Shown: positions 25,045 to 38,673 of the stretch, in pieces
Layout of the letters: every line of letters begins with the position of its first letter
Numbering within the stretch: position 1 is the first letter of the stretch
Source of the DNA: Ophiocordyceps camponoti-saundersi (nom. inval.)
Taxonomy: Eukaryota > Ascomycota > Sordariomycetes > Hypocreales > Ophiocordycipitaceae
Length of the DNA stretch: 63,167 nucleotides
Assembly: GCA_003339415.1 (NCBI GenBank)
Contig: PDHQ01000202.1
Location: 1 to 63,167 of the forward strand
Reading direction: 5' to 3'
Notes under the pieces: model-generated
The model's database searches: none
What the model saw: the letters and a program-made list of their open reading frames with translations, nothing else
Told to the model about the DNA's origin: nothing
Translations under genes and position numbers: made by a program

Positions 25045-25700
25045 CTTTTCTTAGTATATTTATTATCTTTTTTATTATTCTTCTTATTATTTTTCTTATT
25101 ATTCTTCTTATTATCCTTTTTATTATTATTCTTATTATTTTTTTTATTATTTATCTTATTATCTTTTTAATTATCCTTTTAATTACCCTTTTTATTACTT
25201 TTTTATTACCCTTCTTATTACCCTTCTTATTACCCTTTTTATTATTTTTCTTATTATTTTTCTTATTATTTTTTTATTATTCTTTTTATTACCCTTTTTA
25301 TTACGCTTCTTATTACCCTTCCTATTACCCTTTTTAAGTTTTTATTATCCTTCTTATTACCCTTCTTATTACCCTTCTTATTACCCTTCTTATTACCCTT
25401 CTTTTTACCCTTCTTATTACCTTTTTTATTAATCTTCCTATTAGTCTTTCTATTAGTCTTCCTATTAGTCTTCTTATTAGTCCTTTTATTAGTTTTCTTA
25501 TTAAACTTTTTATTAGTTTTATTATTAGTTTTATTATTAGTTTTATTATTAGTCTTTTTATTAGTCTTTTTATTAGTCTTTTTATTAGTCTTTTTATTAG
25601 TCTTTTTATTAGTCTTTTTATTAGTCTTTTTATTAGTCTTTTTATTAGTCTTTTTATTAGTCTTTTTATTACCCCTCTTATTAGCCTTCTTATTAGCCTT
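25045..25700. repeat. minisatellite of TTATTA(C/G)... units in the hAT 3' part
   Basis: Degenerate 10-12-bp units of the type CTTCTTATTACC and TTTTTATTAGTC. The most regular part is a 12-bp unit (TATTAGTCTTTT) repeated about 10 times at 25550-25670. It lies between the transposase domain and the right terminal repeat. No coding sense. Confidence 0.85.
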
Positions 25701-25974
25701 TTACTTTATTTTATTTATAACTCCTTTTATTACTCTTTTTATTAATTTATTTATAACTCTTTTTCTTAGTTTTTTTATTAATCTTTTATATTATTATATT
25801 ATTATATTTTTACTTACTAAGTTACTAATACTTTTTAATTTTATTTTCTTTTTTAAGTTTTTTTTATTTTAATAAGTATATTTTTTTATAAAAACCTCTT
25901 TATATAACTTATCTTTTTCTTTCTTTTATTTTAAATATAAAATAATTTTATTTTTAGAAAAAATTATAAGAATC

Positions 25975-26146
25975 ACAAACTTATAATTTAAATTATCTCT
26001 AAAAAAATCACTTATAAGTGATTTTTTCACGCTAGTAATTTAAATTATAAAAAATCACTTACTAAGCAAAAAGTCGTGATTTAAATTACGAAAAATCACA
26101 TCACTTATAAGTGATTTTTTAACCCCGTGATTTTTTTCAAACCCTG
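25975..26146 (+). repeat. right terminal/subterminal palindrome array of the hAT element
   Basis: Holds ATCACTTATAAGTGAT palindromes (about 26009 and 26101) plus GTGATTTAAATTACG and CCCCGTGAT words. It ends TTTCAAACCCTG at 26146, the inverse of the left tip. CA and TG are retained at many of these motifs. Confidence 0.8.
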
Positions 26147-27221
26147 ACTAGTATATTATTAAGATTTATAGCGGATAAGGGCTATAAAGATAAAGCTAAA
26201 AATAGCTATAATAAGGTAAATAACTTACTAAAATTTAAAGTATAAAATAACTAATTTACTAATAAAGTAAATTATAATTTTCCGCTTATTAGAATATAAT
26301 AAAATATTATTATACGCTATTTAAAGTAAGCTAAGAATTAAGTTTTAAATAAGGCTTAAAATTATATACGCTATTATAAGTAATTACTAGCTATTAATAT
26401 TAGCTATAAAATAAATAAAGTAATAAAAAAATAAGTATAGCTTAAAGTATACGCGCTATTAGTAATATATTTATATAATAATATAAATTATTTATAAGTA
26501 AAAGAAAGGAATTTACTTAAGCTAATAATATTATATAAAAGATTCGCTTATAGTAATATAATAATTATAGCTATTATTTACTTATATAATAATAAAAAAA
26601 GTAGAATTTATAAATATAAAGAGAAAAAAGGGAGGCGAGTTTATATTCTAACTAATATTTATAAAATAATTATTTAATATTTTATAAATAATATTACTAT
26701 AAGAGTCCTCCTTTTATAAGAGACTTAGTATAAGGGGGATTTATTTCCCTAATTTAAGGTAAAGTTCTCCTCCTCTTTTATAATATTTATAAAGCGGACT
26801 AAAAAGGCTAGTAAAGGAGAATTAAGCTTATACTCGCGTAAGAAATAGCTAATACCGCTATAGCGAAAGTAGTAGCCTTTAGCGCGCTATTTTATAATCT
26901 TATTATTATTAGCCTTAATTACCTAATAATAAGTCTTATTACTATAGCTATTTTAGCTTTAAAAAAAAAGATTATTATATTTATTAAAGCGTAGCTAAGT
27001 ATTAACTTAATATATATTAATTATTAAAGTATTTTAAAATAGCTTAGAAGCCGAAAGTAAAGGTATTTAACCTTTATTTTTAAAGTAAAATAACTTAATT
27101 TTTATAATAATAGCGCGGATTCTAATAATAATAATAATATACTTAGTTAAGGGAATATTATACCTTATATAATATTAGTAAAAAGCTAAAGTAAAAGTAT
27201 AATAAAAATATATAATTTTAA
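26147..27221. other. RIPped DNA, nothing recognised
   Basis: AT-rich with scattered GCG words and TAA/TTA runs. A short sequence around 26700-26830 has moderate complexity (AGTCCTCC..., CTCCTCC...), but I recognise no domain. Confidence 0.4.
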
Positions 27222-27226
27222 TCTTA

Positions 27227-29002
27227 TATAAGGGATTAGTTTATAACTAATTATAGCTAAATAGGGGGGATTATAGCGGATATATTTAGGTCTTCCTAAT
27301 AGCGCTTAGTTATCGCGCGGGGTATATAGCTAGCTTAGGAGGGGGGCTTCTCTCCCCTCTTTTTCCTCTCTTTAATAGCTTTAATTATAACTTTACTTTA
27401 GCTTATTTCTATAATCGCCTTAGTAAAACCTTTATATTAATTAAAGCTCCTCTTACCGCTAACTAAACGTAAAAATAAGATCTTAGTATAAAACGCTATT
27501 AAATTTTACTTATATTAAAGCTACTTTTAGCTTATTTTAGCTTAGATTTTTAGCTAGCTACTATATATACTAAATTTATAATTAACGGAGCTATAATTAA
27601 AGAGCCTAAGTTTTAGTTTTATTATATCTTTTCTTATTTTAGTATTTTCTAGTAGATATTTTTTCTATATATTACTACGGTTATAGATTTTTCTTACTAG
27701 CTTAAAGCCTTTTTAGCGTATATTTCTAAGCTTTTTAGGGAGAGTTATAAAAAGCGCTAAATAAGTTTTTCTTTAATTAGGATATATTAGGGGCTATTAA
27801 AGCCCCTTAGAGAATATATTATAAAATAAGAATATACCTTTTTCGAGGCTAGATTATTAAACTAATCTAATTATACTAAGATTATTCTACTTTTATCTAA
27901 GCTATATAAGGAGCTATAAGAGCGCTTAAATTATAAAAATTAGCTTATAATATACGCGGCCTTTATTAGCTTTCTCTAAAGCTTTAATAAAATATTTAAT
28001 TTTAGGAATATTCTTAACGCGCTAGTTAATTTACCGCCCCCCTTTTTAGCTAACTTAATAAATATTACGTTTATATAATCTTATTTTAATATTATTAAGC
28101 GCTAGCGTTATTATTAATATAACTAAATTAGTTATTTTAAGCGTAATTATCCGAAGCTTTATAAGTAAATAAGGATATTAAGGTTAGGGCTTTTTATAAG
28201 TAAAGTAGGGTAATTAAAAGTAAATTTAAAGTATTTTAATTAAAGGGATAATAAGTAAAAAGGGATAAGTATATATTAAATATTATAGCCTAGGTAATTT
28301 CTAGCTTTATTATATTACTTTATATAAAGATAGTCTATACGTAGCTTAAGCGCGTAAATTTATTAGTAAGTATATATTATAGTTATATTACGCTTTAGCT
28401 TATAAATTAGCGCTAATAATATATAGCGATAAATATATAGCTAGCTTTACTATTTACCGTAATTAAGGTATCCTCTAAGTTTCCCGTAACTAGTATAATA
28501 TTATTTAGTCCTATACGCTAGCTATATAAGTAAGTTTTTACTATTAGTATATAAGTTTATTAATTCTTACCTTAAGTAATATTATAATTCTAAGCTTATT
28601 AGAATTTTCCTTATAAAGATCGGGGTTTAATTCCTTAAGCTATAAGGGAGCTTTTCCGCCCTTTTATCTTTATCTTTACGGAGGCTATTAGGCTATTAGC
28701 TAGGGACTATATAAAGTATTTTACTAGCGTAATAGTATATAATTTTTCTATCTTACGCTTTTACTTTCTTAGTAAGCTTAAGGAGGGGGCTATATAAGGG
28801 ATTAGTTTATAACTAATCGTAGCTAGATAGGGGGGATTATAGCGGATATATTTAGGTCTTCCTAATAGCGCTTAGTTATCGCGCGGGGTATATAGCTAGC
28901 TTAGGAGGGGGGCTTCTCTCCCCTCTCCTTCCTCTCTTCGATAGCTTTAATTATAACTTTATTTTAGCTTACTTTTATAGTCGCCTTAGTAAAACCTTTA
29001 TA
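27227..29002 (+). mobile_element. gag-only LTR element, copy 2 (1,776 bp)
   Basis: LTRs 27227-27436 and 28793-29002, each 210 bp, same start and end as copy 1. Flanking pentamers are TCTTA and TTTTA, one C/T difference. Purine tract AAGGAGGGGGC (28780-28790). It is collinear with copy 1 over its whole length. The zinc knuckle is at 28109-28150 (Tyr codons replacing Cys/His); this copy keeps a Pro codon (CCG) just after the knuckle where copy 1 has TTA. Confidence 0.9.
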
Positions 29003-29061
29003 TTTTATTAGCTTATTTAGTATTATTTACTAAAATAAGCTTAGCTTTAAAGTAGATAAGG

Positions 29062-29710
29062 TAATATAGGACGTGTAATAATACTTTTATAAATCGCCTA
29101 ACCTCTTATAATATTTTACTAAGATTTCTCCCTTAAGATTTTACTTAGATTTCTCTTAGAAATTTTATTACCTTTACGCTTAAGAAATTACTAGGATTTC
29201 CTTTTAAGATTTCTCTATAATAACTCTTAAGATTTTACTAAGATTTCTTACTAGATTTAATATTAAAATATACCTTTAGAAATCTCTAGACTTTATTAGG
29301 AAATCCCTATATATTAGGAAATTACCGCGTACTAGGAAATCTTTAGATTTTACTAAGAAATCCCGAAATATTAGGAAATTACTATATATTAAGAAATCTC
29401 CGTTTTACTAATATATATAAAAATTATTATAAAATCCCCTTAGGTAAATACTTTTAAGATTATATTAAGAAATCTTCCTTAAGCTCCTAATTATAAATTA
29501 GCTTAATATTCCTTTAAGTAAAAATTTAAATTCTTTTATAGTTATTATTTTAATTCTTAAAAAACTTTTACTTATATTTATATTTTTTATAATAGCTATT
29601 TTATAATCTTATAATTAATAGCTAGCTTATCTCCCTTTTTTATATATTATATTTAATAGCTAGCTTAATATATATATTTAATAAAAGATTATATATATAA
29701 GCGTATAATA
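29062..29710 (+). repeat. 5' LTR (649 bp) of the 10.26-kb gypsy element
   Basis: Starts TAATATAGGACGTG, ends GCGTATAATA. Contains many internal (A)GGAAATCTTTAGATTT or AGATTTCCTA words, short direct and inverted repeats visible about every 20-40 bp between 29110 and 29430. Confidence 0.9.
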
Positions 29711-32700
29711 ACTAATAGTAATTTATTATTATATTAACTTATAAATTTTTAGCTATTAAGGTAATAAGTTAAACTTAAAATATTTTTACTAATAAGATTT
29801 TATAAGCGTAGATTTTTAGCTTAGAAAAAAACTTTATTATATTTATTATATTATTTTAGCTATATATTATTTCTTTACCCCTAAACTTTTTAAAATAATT
29901 AAAAAGGAAATTATAGCTAAGAAAGAAAAAGCTTATATTTTTAATATTTATAAAAAAGTAAAGAAACTTTACCTTTTTAAAAATAAATTCCCTCCTTTAT
30001 AATATAGAGAAATAAAGCTAGTTAGAAAATATTTACTATATTAGGATAATCTTTAAGGAACTAAGTTACCTATTATAATTAATTATTTCCTAACTAATCT
30101 AAACGTGGTTATAAATTATAATTAATTATTTAAATAAGTAAATTAATTAAAATATATATTAAATAATATCCTTTACTTACTTAGAATTCTTTTAGAAAAT
30201 TAGCTACCTTTTATTTAAGAATACTTTTAAACTATAAGTAATACTAAAAATAAAGGTAAGTAACCCGCCTTATAAGAGGAAAATAGTAAAAATACTAAGC
30301 TCCTTTTTTAAAATAAAAGGAAAGAAAAGGCTAAGTTCTCTTTATTAGATAAAGGTAAGAAAACCTCTACGCTATAAGAATCCTCTTTAAAAGGAGAACT
30401 ATCTACCCCGAAAAAGAATATTTTAGGGAAGTAATATTTTCCGGATCCTCCTATATTATTATTTAATTTGAAGAAACCTAAACTACCTTCCTTAAAAAAG
30501 GAAAAGATAGCACGAATAATTAATAAAATTCTTTATTTTTATTATATCTATTCTTAAAACTTAAATTTAAAGCTAAATAATAATTTATAATTATATAACT
30601 AATTAAACTTATAAAAATTATTTAGATAATAAGTTTAGCTATAAGCTAAAGATATTAAATAATTTAAACTAGCTAGTATTTTTAATATTACTTTTAATTA
30701 GATTAAGGAAACTAATTAAATTATTATTTACCGGAGTATTAACCGATTTATAAACGCGTTAAAATAAGTTATAGCTTAAAGCGAGGATTATATAAATAAA
30801 CTTATATAACTTATTCCCTTTTTTTTAGAGGTTATATTATAAAATAGTATTCCGGAGATTTAAACTTATAAATTAAACTAAAACTTACTTTTCTTAATTT
30901 TAGAATCTAAGGATAAGCGAAAGCTTTATAAAAAAGGTTTACTATTTAACTTAATATTACCGCTTTTATTATATAAAAATAAAGCTTTATATCTTAAGAT
31001 ATATTTATTAGAAAGGATTTCCGATTATAAATATTAAAAATAAAAAGAATAGCTTAAGTAGCTTTTTATTTTAAATAATTTATATTAATAATTATCTTTT
31101 CTTAACTTAATATCTTTCTTTAAAAAATTTTCTAATAGCTAATTAGTAAAGATACCTTAAATAACTAAGTATATAAATATAAATAACTTATTTAAAACCT
31201 TTAAATTAAGCTAATTAGGGGAACTTAAAGTATTCTTTAAAATAATACTACTTAGTATATAGCTTTAAGTAAGTTACCCCGATAAGAATATAAGGTAAAT
31301 AATCTTAAGGAGAAATCCCCGCGAAATCCGGACCGCTAACCGGAATATAAACTAAATAACTTTTTTAGAAAATTAATAAATAATACCCGGAAACCTTTTA
31401 ATAAAAACGTTAAATTTAAAATAAAGATAAAATAGCCTTTCCCTAAGAAAAACGGAGAAAGCTTAAAAAGTAATTCTATTCTTATTAACTTTACTTATAA
31501 ATTTATAAATTAAGACCTTAATTTAGATAGAGTTTTTATTATCTTTTTAGAAATATATAATACTATCCTTAATATCTTAGAATAGCTTTTAGAAAGCGAA
31601 AATAACTCCTTTAAAATATCTAAAGATAAATAACTAGCTAATAACTAATATTATTTTATTTTAAATCTTAAAAAATATAAAATAAAACTTTTTAATATTA
31701 TTAAAAACTTTTTTCCTAAAAACCTTCCTATTATTAAAGCTATTTTATAAATAATTAATTTCCTTTTAAAATAAGTTTCCTATTTCTCCTATATAAAGAT
31801 TTTAGTATTTAGTAAAAATAAACCTTTTAATATTATAAAAATATATATTAATATTAAAGTAAATAGATCCCTTATTAAGAAAAACTTACTTAATAAGTTT
31901 AATAACGTTAACTATAATCTAATAATAATTCGAGGCTTAAATAATATTAGATTAGCCTTAACTTATAATTAAGCTACTTTTACTTTATATATTATTAGTA
32001 AAATTAATAATAAGTTTTACCTTAGTAAGTTTAAAGCTAGCGCTTAAGTTATTAAGTATTTTCCTATTAAAGTTTTATTAGGATAAAGATTCTTAATCCC
32101 TTATAGAATTAATATTCTTAACTTTTAATAAAAGCTTTAAATTTAACTTTATAAAGGAATATATATTAAATACTATTTTACTTATAAAAGACTAGCTATC
32201 TATAAATATATAATAGCTATTTTAGTAGTAATAATCCCTTCTCTTTTAATAAGTATAATTTTAGCACTAATTAAAGATCCTCCTAAGAATCGCGATTTTA
32301 TTTTCTTTCCTAACTCTTATTTTCTCTTTAGTTTAATTATTCGTAATTATTTTTATTTAACTATTTTTAATTTAAGTAATAAGCTAATCTCCTTTAAATA
32401 AAAAGAAAAAGTTAGTATAATATTAGATTTTAATAATTAATTTTCTTTTACTATTCTTTAATAAATTATAAAGAAGGACTCCTTAGATAACCCTAATAAG
32501 CGTTTAATATTAAACTTTTTTTAAACTAGATAATATTATCTAATAGAACTAATACTAACTTACCTCTTATTAATATCCCGGATCTAAGCTAACTATACTA
32601 ATTAGGTATCTTTAAAATACTTAATATCCCGGAAATCGAGGGAGAGTATAGTATTAGAATTTATACTCTAAATCCTTAGTTATCTAGAAAAGTAAAATAG

Positions 32701-32900
32701 CTATATAATTCCCTTCCGAAATTATAAGAAGATATTAGACTAATTAATTTACCCCCGGAATATTATCTAAAGATCGCCCTTATTAATAATTAGCATAAGA
32801 AAAAACTTAGTTTATATCTTTACTTATTAAATAAACCTAATTAGGATTTCCTAGATAAAAAATATAATAGTATATATTTATAAAATAAAATAAAATAGGC
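29711..32900 (+). pseudogene. gag/protease and 5' pol region of the gypsy element
   Basis: About 3.2 kb between 5' LTR and RT, mostly open on + if RIP stops are ignored. It is Lys/Ser-rich around 30270-30440, as in nucleocapsid regions. No intact zinc knuckle or protease site was picked out. Assigned by position. Confidence 0.5.
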
Positions 32901-32929
32901 GCTTAAAGCTTTACTTTTCGCTAGCTTAT

Positions 32930-33540
32930 ATTTTATTATTTAAAGAAAAGGTAAACTTTATATTATAAATAACTTATAAGCTTTAAATAGCGTAGCTATT
33001 CTTAATATATATTTAATACCTCTCCCTTAAGATATAATTTATAAGTTAGTAAGTAAAAAGGTTATTTTTACTATTAATACTTAAAGCTTTTTTTATTAGT
33101 TTCTTATTTATTTAGATTACTAAGAGTAATTTATAATTACTTCCTACCGCGGATTAGAAAAGGCTATAATCGCTTTTATAAGGTATAAAAATTCTCCTAC
33201 CTATATATAAAGATTTATCGATTATATTCTCTAACTATATAAAGTATATACTACTAGATATATTAATAATATAATAATTTTCTCTAATACCTTAGAAAAT
33301 TATATTAAATATCTAACTATAATATTTAATCTTTTTATTAATATAAATCTTTCCTTTTTTACTTTTAAATTATTTCTTTATTACCTATTTATAGAAATAT
33401 TAAAGTATTATATTAATAGATTTATATTAATAAATACTTAATCTTAAGTAAAAGCTTTATAAGGAATTATTTTCCTTAATATTTTATAATATTTTAAATA
33501 ATAAATTAAATTAGTTAGATAGATAAGATATCTTATTCCT
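32930..33540 (+). pseudogene. gypsy RT relic
   Basis: Recognisable residues: a Y-x-LL-type block near 33010, FTINT-S-FFY at about 33068-33100, ITSYRGLEKA near 33138-33168 and the YxDD site at 33259-33270, which now reads Y-I-N-N (both Asp codons GA[C/T] changed to AAT). IIFSNTLENYIKYL follows. The family is clear despite stops; no activity is possible. Confidence 0.82.
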
Positions 33541-35300
33541 TATTTTACGTAATAAATTAACCTTTTTTAAAAATATAAAATAATAATATTCTAAGAAAGA
33601 TAGGAAAATAAAGCACTTATTATTAAACTAAAAAGAAATACCTTTACCTCCTAGTTTAAAATTATCCTAATAAAGGAAAAAACTAACTATTTTAATAATA
33701 TTATTAATATTTTTTATAATAATACTACTCTTAGTTAGTTTTTTCCTAATTATTAACTTTTTTTATAAATTAATACCTCTTAGGAGAACGGTTTTATAGC
33801 TTATTTTTTTTATATTAATAATAAGGAATCCTAGAAACTATCTTTAGCTCCGCCTTAGTAATTTATTAAACTTATCTATTATCTTAGTTATATATTTAAA
33901 TTAGCTAAAATTAGATATTAGCTAACTAAACTTAAGATTTCCTACTTAATTTAAGCTTATTATAAACTCTAGACTTATTTAATTAGAACCCGGAAACTAA
34001 AAATAATAGTTTTTATAAATTATATTATAATTTTAATAATTATAAAGTAAACCTTTTTTTTATTATTAATATAAAAAGTAATAATTATTTTATTTTCGCT
34101 TCTTAGTTTCTAAGTTAATATTTTCTAAAAGTTTAATATATTCCTAGTATTTTTAATATTCTTATAAACTCTCTTTTACGCCTTTTTTTAAAAATAGCCC
34201 TAAAAAAGGGATAAGGAAAACTTAAAGATATCTAAGAAGATTATATTAACTATAAATACGTACTTATTTCTTTAAAAGCTATTCTTAATAACGCTTTTTA
34301 ATATAGGATTTCCGAAAAATATCTCCTTAATATATAATAATTTAAAATCTTAAAATAATTTAAAAATAAAAACTCTTAAGAAAAACTCGCTTTTATCTAA
34401 GCAAATAGCTTATTATATCTTAAGGATATCGATAATTAATAATAACTTTATATTCCCGAAAACTACGCTAAAGAAATTATTTCCGAATATTATTTTTATA
34501 AATCTTATATTAGCTAAAGATATATATAAGCCGAACTTTCCTTTAATTTTATTATTTCTTAACTAAAAAAAAAGATTAATAATTTCGTAAATAAATATAA
34601 TATTTATAAATAAAATTAAACTAATAGATAAGCTCTTTTTAGGGAAATAGTTCCTATCTATTCCCTAGCGATTCCCTTTTATATAATTATAATAGATTTT
34701 ATTACTAGACTCCCTTTAGTCTTTTCGGAAAACTTACCTTAGTTTAAACTTAAAGGAAAGTTTTATAATACCCTTCTTATTATTACCGATAAGTTTTTAA
34801 AAATATATATTTTAACTTTTAAATATAATTATTTTACCGCTAAAAAATAAGCTTAGCGGCTATATAATAAGCTTACTTATTATAATTAAAGACTTTTAAA
34901 GTAAATTATCTTTAATTAAAATCTAAAGTTTATATCTAAGTTTTAAAAAACCTTATAGTTTATTTTTAATACTAAATTCTTAATATAAATTATATATTAC
35001 TTATAAACTAATAGTTTATCTAAAAAATAAAACTAAATAATTAAAATTACTTTTAGATTTTTTACTACTAATTTTCTAATAAAATAATAAATTAACGCTT
35101 TATTAGCTTTTTAGTTTTTACTTAATAACTCCTTCTTCTTAGTTATTAAAACTACGCTTAAAAAGTTACTTACTAGATTTTAAATAAATAATAATCTCTA
35201 TTATCTAAGTAATTAAGCTTCTCTTAAATCTAAAAAAATATTAAAAAATAAAATAGTTATCTTAATTACCTATACCTAAGCTATAATAAAAAGATAATAT
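33541..35300 (+). pseudogene. gypsy RNase H and integrase relic
   Basis: After RT the frame continues through RNase H-type sequence. An integrase core follows with IDFIT...LPL at 34692-34718 (Asp codon GAT intact at 34695), a TDKFLKY segment near 34780-34800, a KFISKF block near 34927 and the YL-TN-LS region near 34990-35015 that corresponds to the HPQTNG-type motif. The homologous segment at 61308-63050 confirms the unit is repeated. Confidence 0.82.
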
Positions 35301-36149
35301 AATAAGGAATATCGGAAGCTTAAGTTTAAGCTTAGTAATTAAGTTTAGCTAAAACTTAGGAAAAGATATTCTATTCCTAATAGATAAGTAATAAAGCTTT
35401 TAGAATAGTAAACTAGGCCTTTTTATATAATTAAAAAAATTAGATATTTAGCTTACTAATTAAATCTTAATAATTTTATAAATATCTATCTTATTATATT
35501 TATTATATAACTTTAACTAGCTAATATTTTAAAAGAATAACCTAGCCCTAAGCTTAATATTAATAATTATAAGATTAAATAAATCCTTAATAAGAGAAGG
35601 GTTAAGAAAGGGCGAGGCGCTATTTAAATAAAGTACCTTATATATTAGAAAAGATACTTAAGTAATAATAACTAATAAGTAGCTAAAAAGGACTTCTAAT
35701 AAAAGGAGATAATCGAAGAATTTAAAAAAGAAAAAGATAAGTTAAAAGCTAGGCTAGAAATTACTAGGAAAAAATATATAAATATTTTTAAAGAGTACTA
35801 GCTATTAGAATAAGGTAAATAAGTTACCTAGTAATAAATATATAATATTTTTAGGAAATAATAAACTTAACGCGTCGCCGTTTATATTAGATTTCCCTCT
35901 ATTTTCCTACCTTTTTTCTCTTACTTCCTCTCTCCCCTATTTATCCTCTCTTATTCCCCTTTATATTACTTATTTTTATTATATCTTCTTATATATTAGT
36001 TTTTATTCCTCTTATAGTTATTTCTTTTTATTTTCTAATTCCTTTTATTATCTTTATATTATTTCCTTTCTTTTATATCTAAAATTAATCCTCCTTATAA
36101 TAATCTTTATTATTCCTATAATAAGATATACTATAAGTTATTTTATAAA

Positions 36150-37770
36150 TAACTAATTTATACTCCCCTTATACTTATATTCGAAAGCTTTAAAAAAGCT
36201 ATTTAGCTATTTAGATACCTTATAAAATTTTAATATTTATTTAAATTACTTACTTATAAATTTAATAACTAGAAATTAAATAACTATATAATTTTTATTA
36301 CTTAAAAATAAGTATTATAAGAAAAAGGATATAATCTATTATTTAGTAAGTTAGATAGTTATATTTATTATATTAATAAGAAAATAAAAAGATAAGCTAA
36401 TAAAGAATAATTCCCTAACGATAAAGATTATAATTCTAAGTACTTACTTTTAGATAATAAATACTCTAGCTCTAATTACTCCTTACCTAAAATTTCTAAA
36501 GTTATAGCGCTTAAATATTTTACTTAATAAACTATTACGGTATCTTCTTTTACCGCTAGCTTTATTTTTAAAATATTAGCTACCTTAATAAGAAACTATA
36601 GCTACCTTTTACTATTATATTCCTTTACTAATATTAAAAAAAATATCTTTCCGTAATCTAAATAACTTAGAAAAAATTACTATAGCGTATATATACTATT
36701 AGAAATTATAAAAGATTATATTAAGGGCCTAGTTAGCAGGTAAGTTTATTAGGAATTAGAAAAGTTAGAGGAGATTAAGAGAATCTTAGCTATTATCTTT
36801 TATACCGATTATTTTAGAAAAATAAAAAGAATAATATTAATAGCTATAAAAAAAAACTAAGGTTAAGGGAGTAGCTTTTATTTTTAGTAAATCCCTAATA
36901 AGGCGTTTTATTACTTTTCTTACTTTAACTTAATAAAGCGTTCTTAGAACCCCTAATAAGTAAACTTACTTTACCTTTTAATAACTTAGAACCCTTATAA
37001 TAGTTTTTAAGATTATAATCTAATTTTAAGAAATTCTAAAAGCTAAAAATATTAAAGAGGCTAATAATAATTTTCTAATAACTTACTATAATAATCTAAT
37101 CTAGGTTATTAAATATTCTCTTACCTTTTTTATAATATATTATAATAAGTAAGCTTTAGTATTCTAAAATATAGATATCGCTTTAATTTAAGTAATTTAC
37201 TTTAATAAATACCTCGCTAAATATAATATTTCTCTTAGCTTAAGTTATATAGCGAAAATATTTAGTAATAGTAATAAATAGATTATTAATTTCCTTATTT
37301 TAATACTTATCTTACTTAATACCCTTACTTTTAAAAATATATTATTTAATATTAATAAAGTAGCTATATTTATTAATAAGAAATTAGCACTAAATAATTC
37401 TAGTAAAATTCTAAAATTTTATAAAAAGAACTAATAAAACTTATATATTTATATAAGAAAATAGATATATTTACTTAGTAAAGGTATTATTATATTACTT
37501 TTAGCTATTACTATTAATTATATACTCTCTTTAGCTTAGAGTAATATTATCGGAAATAAAATAACTTTAAATCTTAGTAATATACCTATTTTTAACGTTT
37601 TAGATTTAATAAAAATAGCTCCTAATAATATTACTAAAAAGCTATATAGTTAGAAAGGTAGCTTAGTTAAACCTACTAATAATACTAAGTATATAATAAC
37701 TATTAAGCTTATTAACGCTAATCTATTTATTAATATAATAATAGATTAAGACTTTTTATAGCTCTTTATA
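36150..37770 (+). pseudogene. extra open-frame relic between gypsy integrase and 3' LTR
   Basis: About 1.6 kb that stays in one + frame with few breaks other than TAA/TAG at positions that could be CAA/CAG. An example is 36415-36620, which is Ser/Thr/Lys-rich and then hydrophobic. This suggests a third protein downstream of pol. I recognise no domain. It could be a captured gene, an extra retroelement protein, or part of a separate nested insertion; no second set of LTRs is visible inside. Confidence 0.45.
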
Positions 37771-38673
37771 TAGCGTTAGTATAAACTATAGTAGAGAAAT
37801 ATATTAATAATATACTTTATATAGAAAGCACGCGTTATACCGTTTAACTATTAATAAGTAATAGCTATTATATTTATTTAATTATTACCACGTAATAAAT
37901 CTTTAAATTATTTAATTATTAATATATAATAATACTTATATATACTAAGCTTAGGTAAGAACCTTATAAATTAGTATATTTTTAATATCGTTTTCTAATA
38001 ATTTTATAATATAATATTAGTTATATATTATTTATCCTTATACTCTATATACTATAAATAAGGAAAGAATATTAGCTATAATAAAAAGGCTAAGTAAAGC
38101 TTATTTACTATAAGCTACTTGCGATATACGCTTAAGAATAAGTATAAACTATTTATAATATAGTTAACTTTACTACTATTCCTAATATCCTAAACGCCTC
38201 TATCTTTATAAATATACTATATTTAAAGCTATAAATTATATCTCTTATACTATTTATAGTAAGATTATCCGTATTCGCTTTTATATTATCGCCGTAACTT
38301 ATATATTTAAATAATAAAAATAATAAAATTTCCTTTATTTTATTTTTTTAGTCCGCGTATTATATTATATTTTTCTTATTCTTATTTTCTTTTCTTAATA
38401 TTATAATATCTTTTACTATAATATATATTTTTCTATATATATCTAATATATATTATAATTCTTCTTTATTATTCTTATTTTATTCTTCTATTTCTTTCTT
38501 ATTTTATATAAATTAATTTAGTTTTTAATATATAAATCCCTAATAATATTTCTTAATTTATAATTAAATATAGTTATTAAAATTAATATAGAAAAGCCTT
38601 TAAGTATAATAATAATTTCTAAAATAATATAAAAAGTTAATAAAGCTATTAAATCTTTTCTAGCCTAAGGAGT

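Larger units (their letters stand above)
17400..26146 (+). mobile_element. hAT-superfamily DNA transposon, RIP-degraded, with a nested insertion
   Basis: The left end TAGGGTTAGAAAAAAATCA and the right end (reverse complement CAGGGTTTGAAAAAAATCA) form terminal inverted repeats starting CAGGG-like, as in many hAT elements. Both ends carry arrays of ATCAC/GTGAT palindromes. A transposase relic with the hAT C-terminal dimerisation domain lies inside on the + strand. A 1,776-bp LTR element is inserted at 22288, so the hAT itself is about 7.0 kb. The expected 8-bp target duplication is not visible (CTTATAGG against ACTAGTAT). Confidence 0.8.

Noticed and set aside
25550..25670. Regular repeats resembling a CRISPR array
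   Set aside because: 12-bp head-to-tail minisatellite units with no unique spacers, in a eukaryotic transposon.
17392..26154. 8-bp target duplication around the hAT element
   Set aside because: CTTATAGG on the left and ACTAGTAT on the right do not match even allowing for RIP-type changes.
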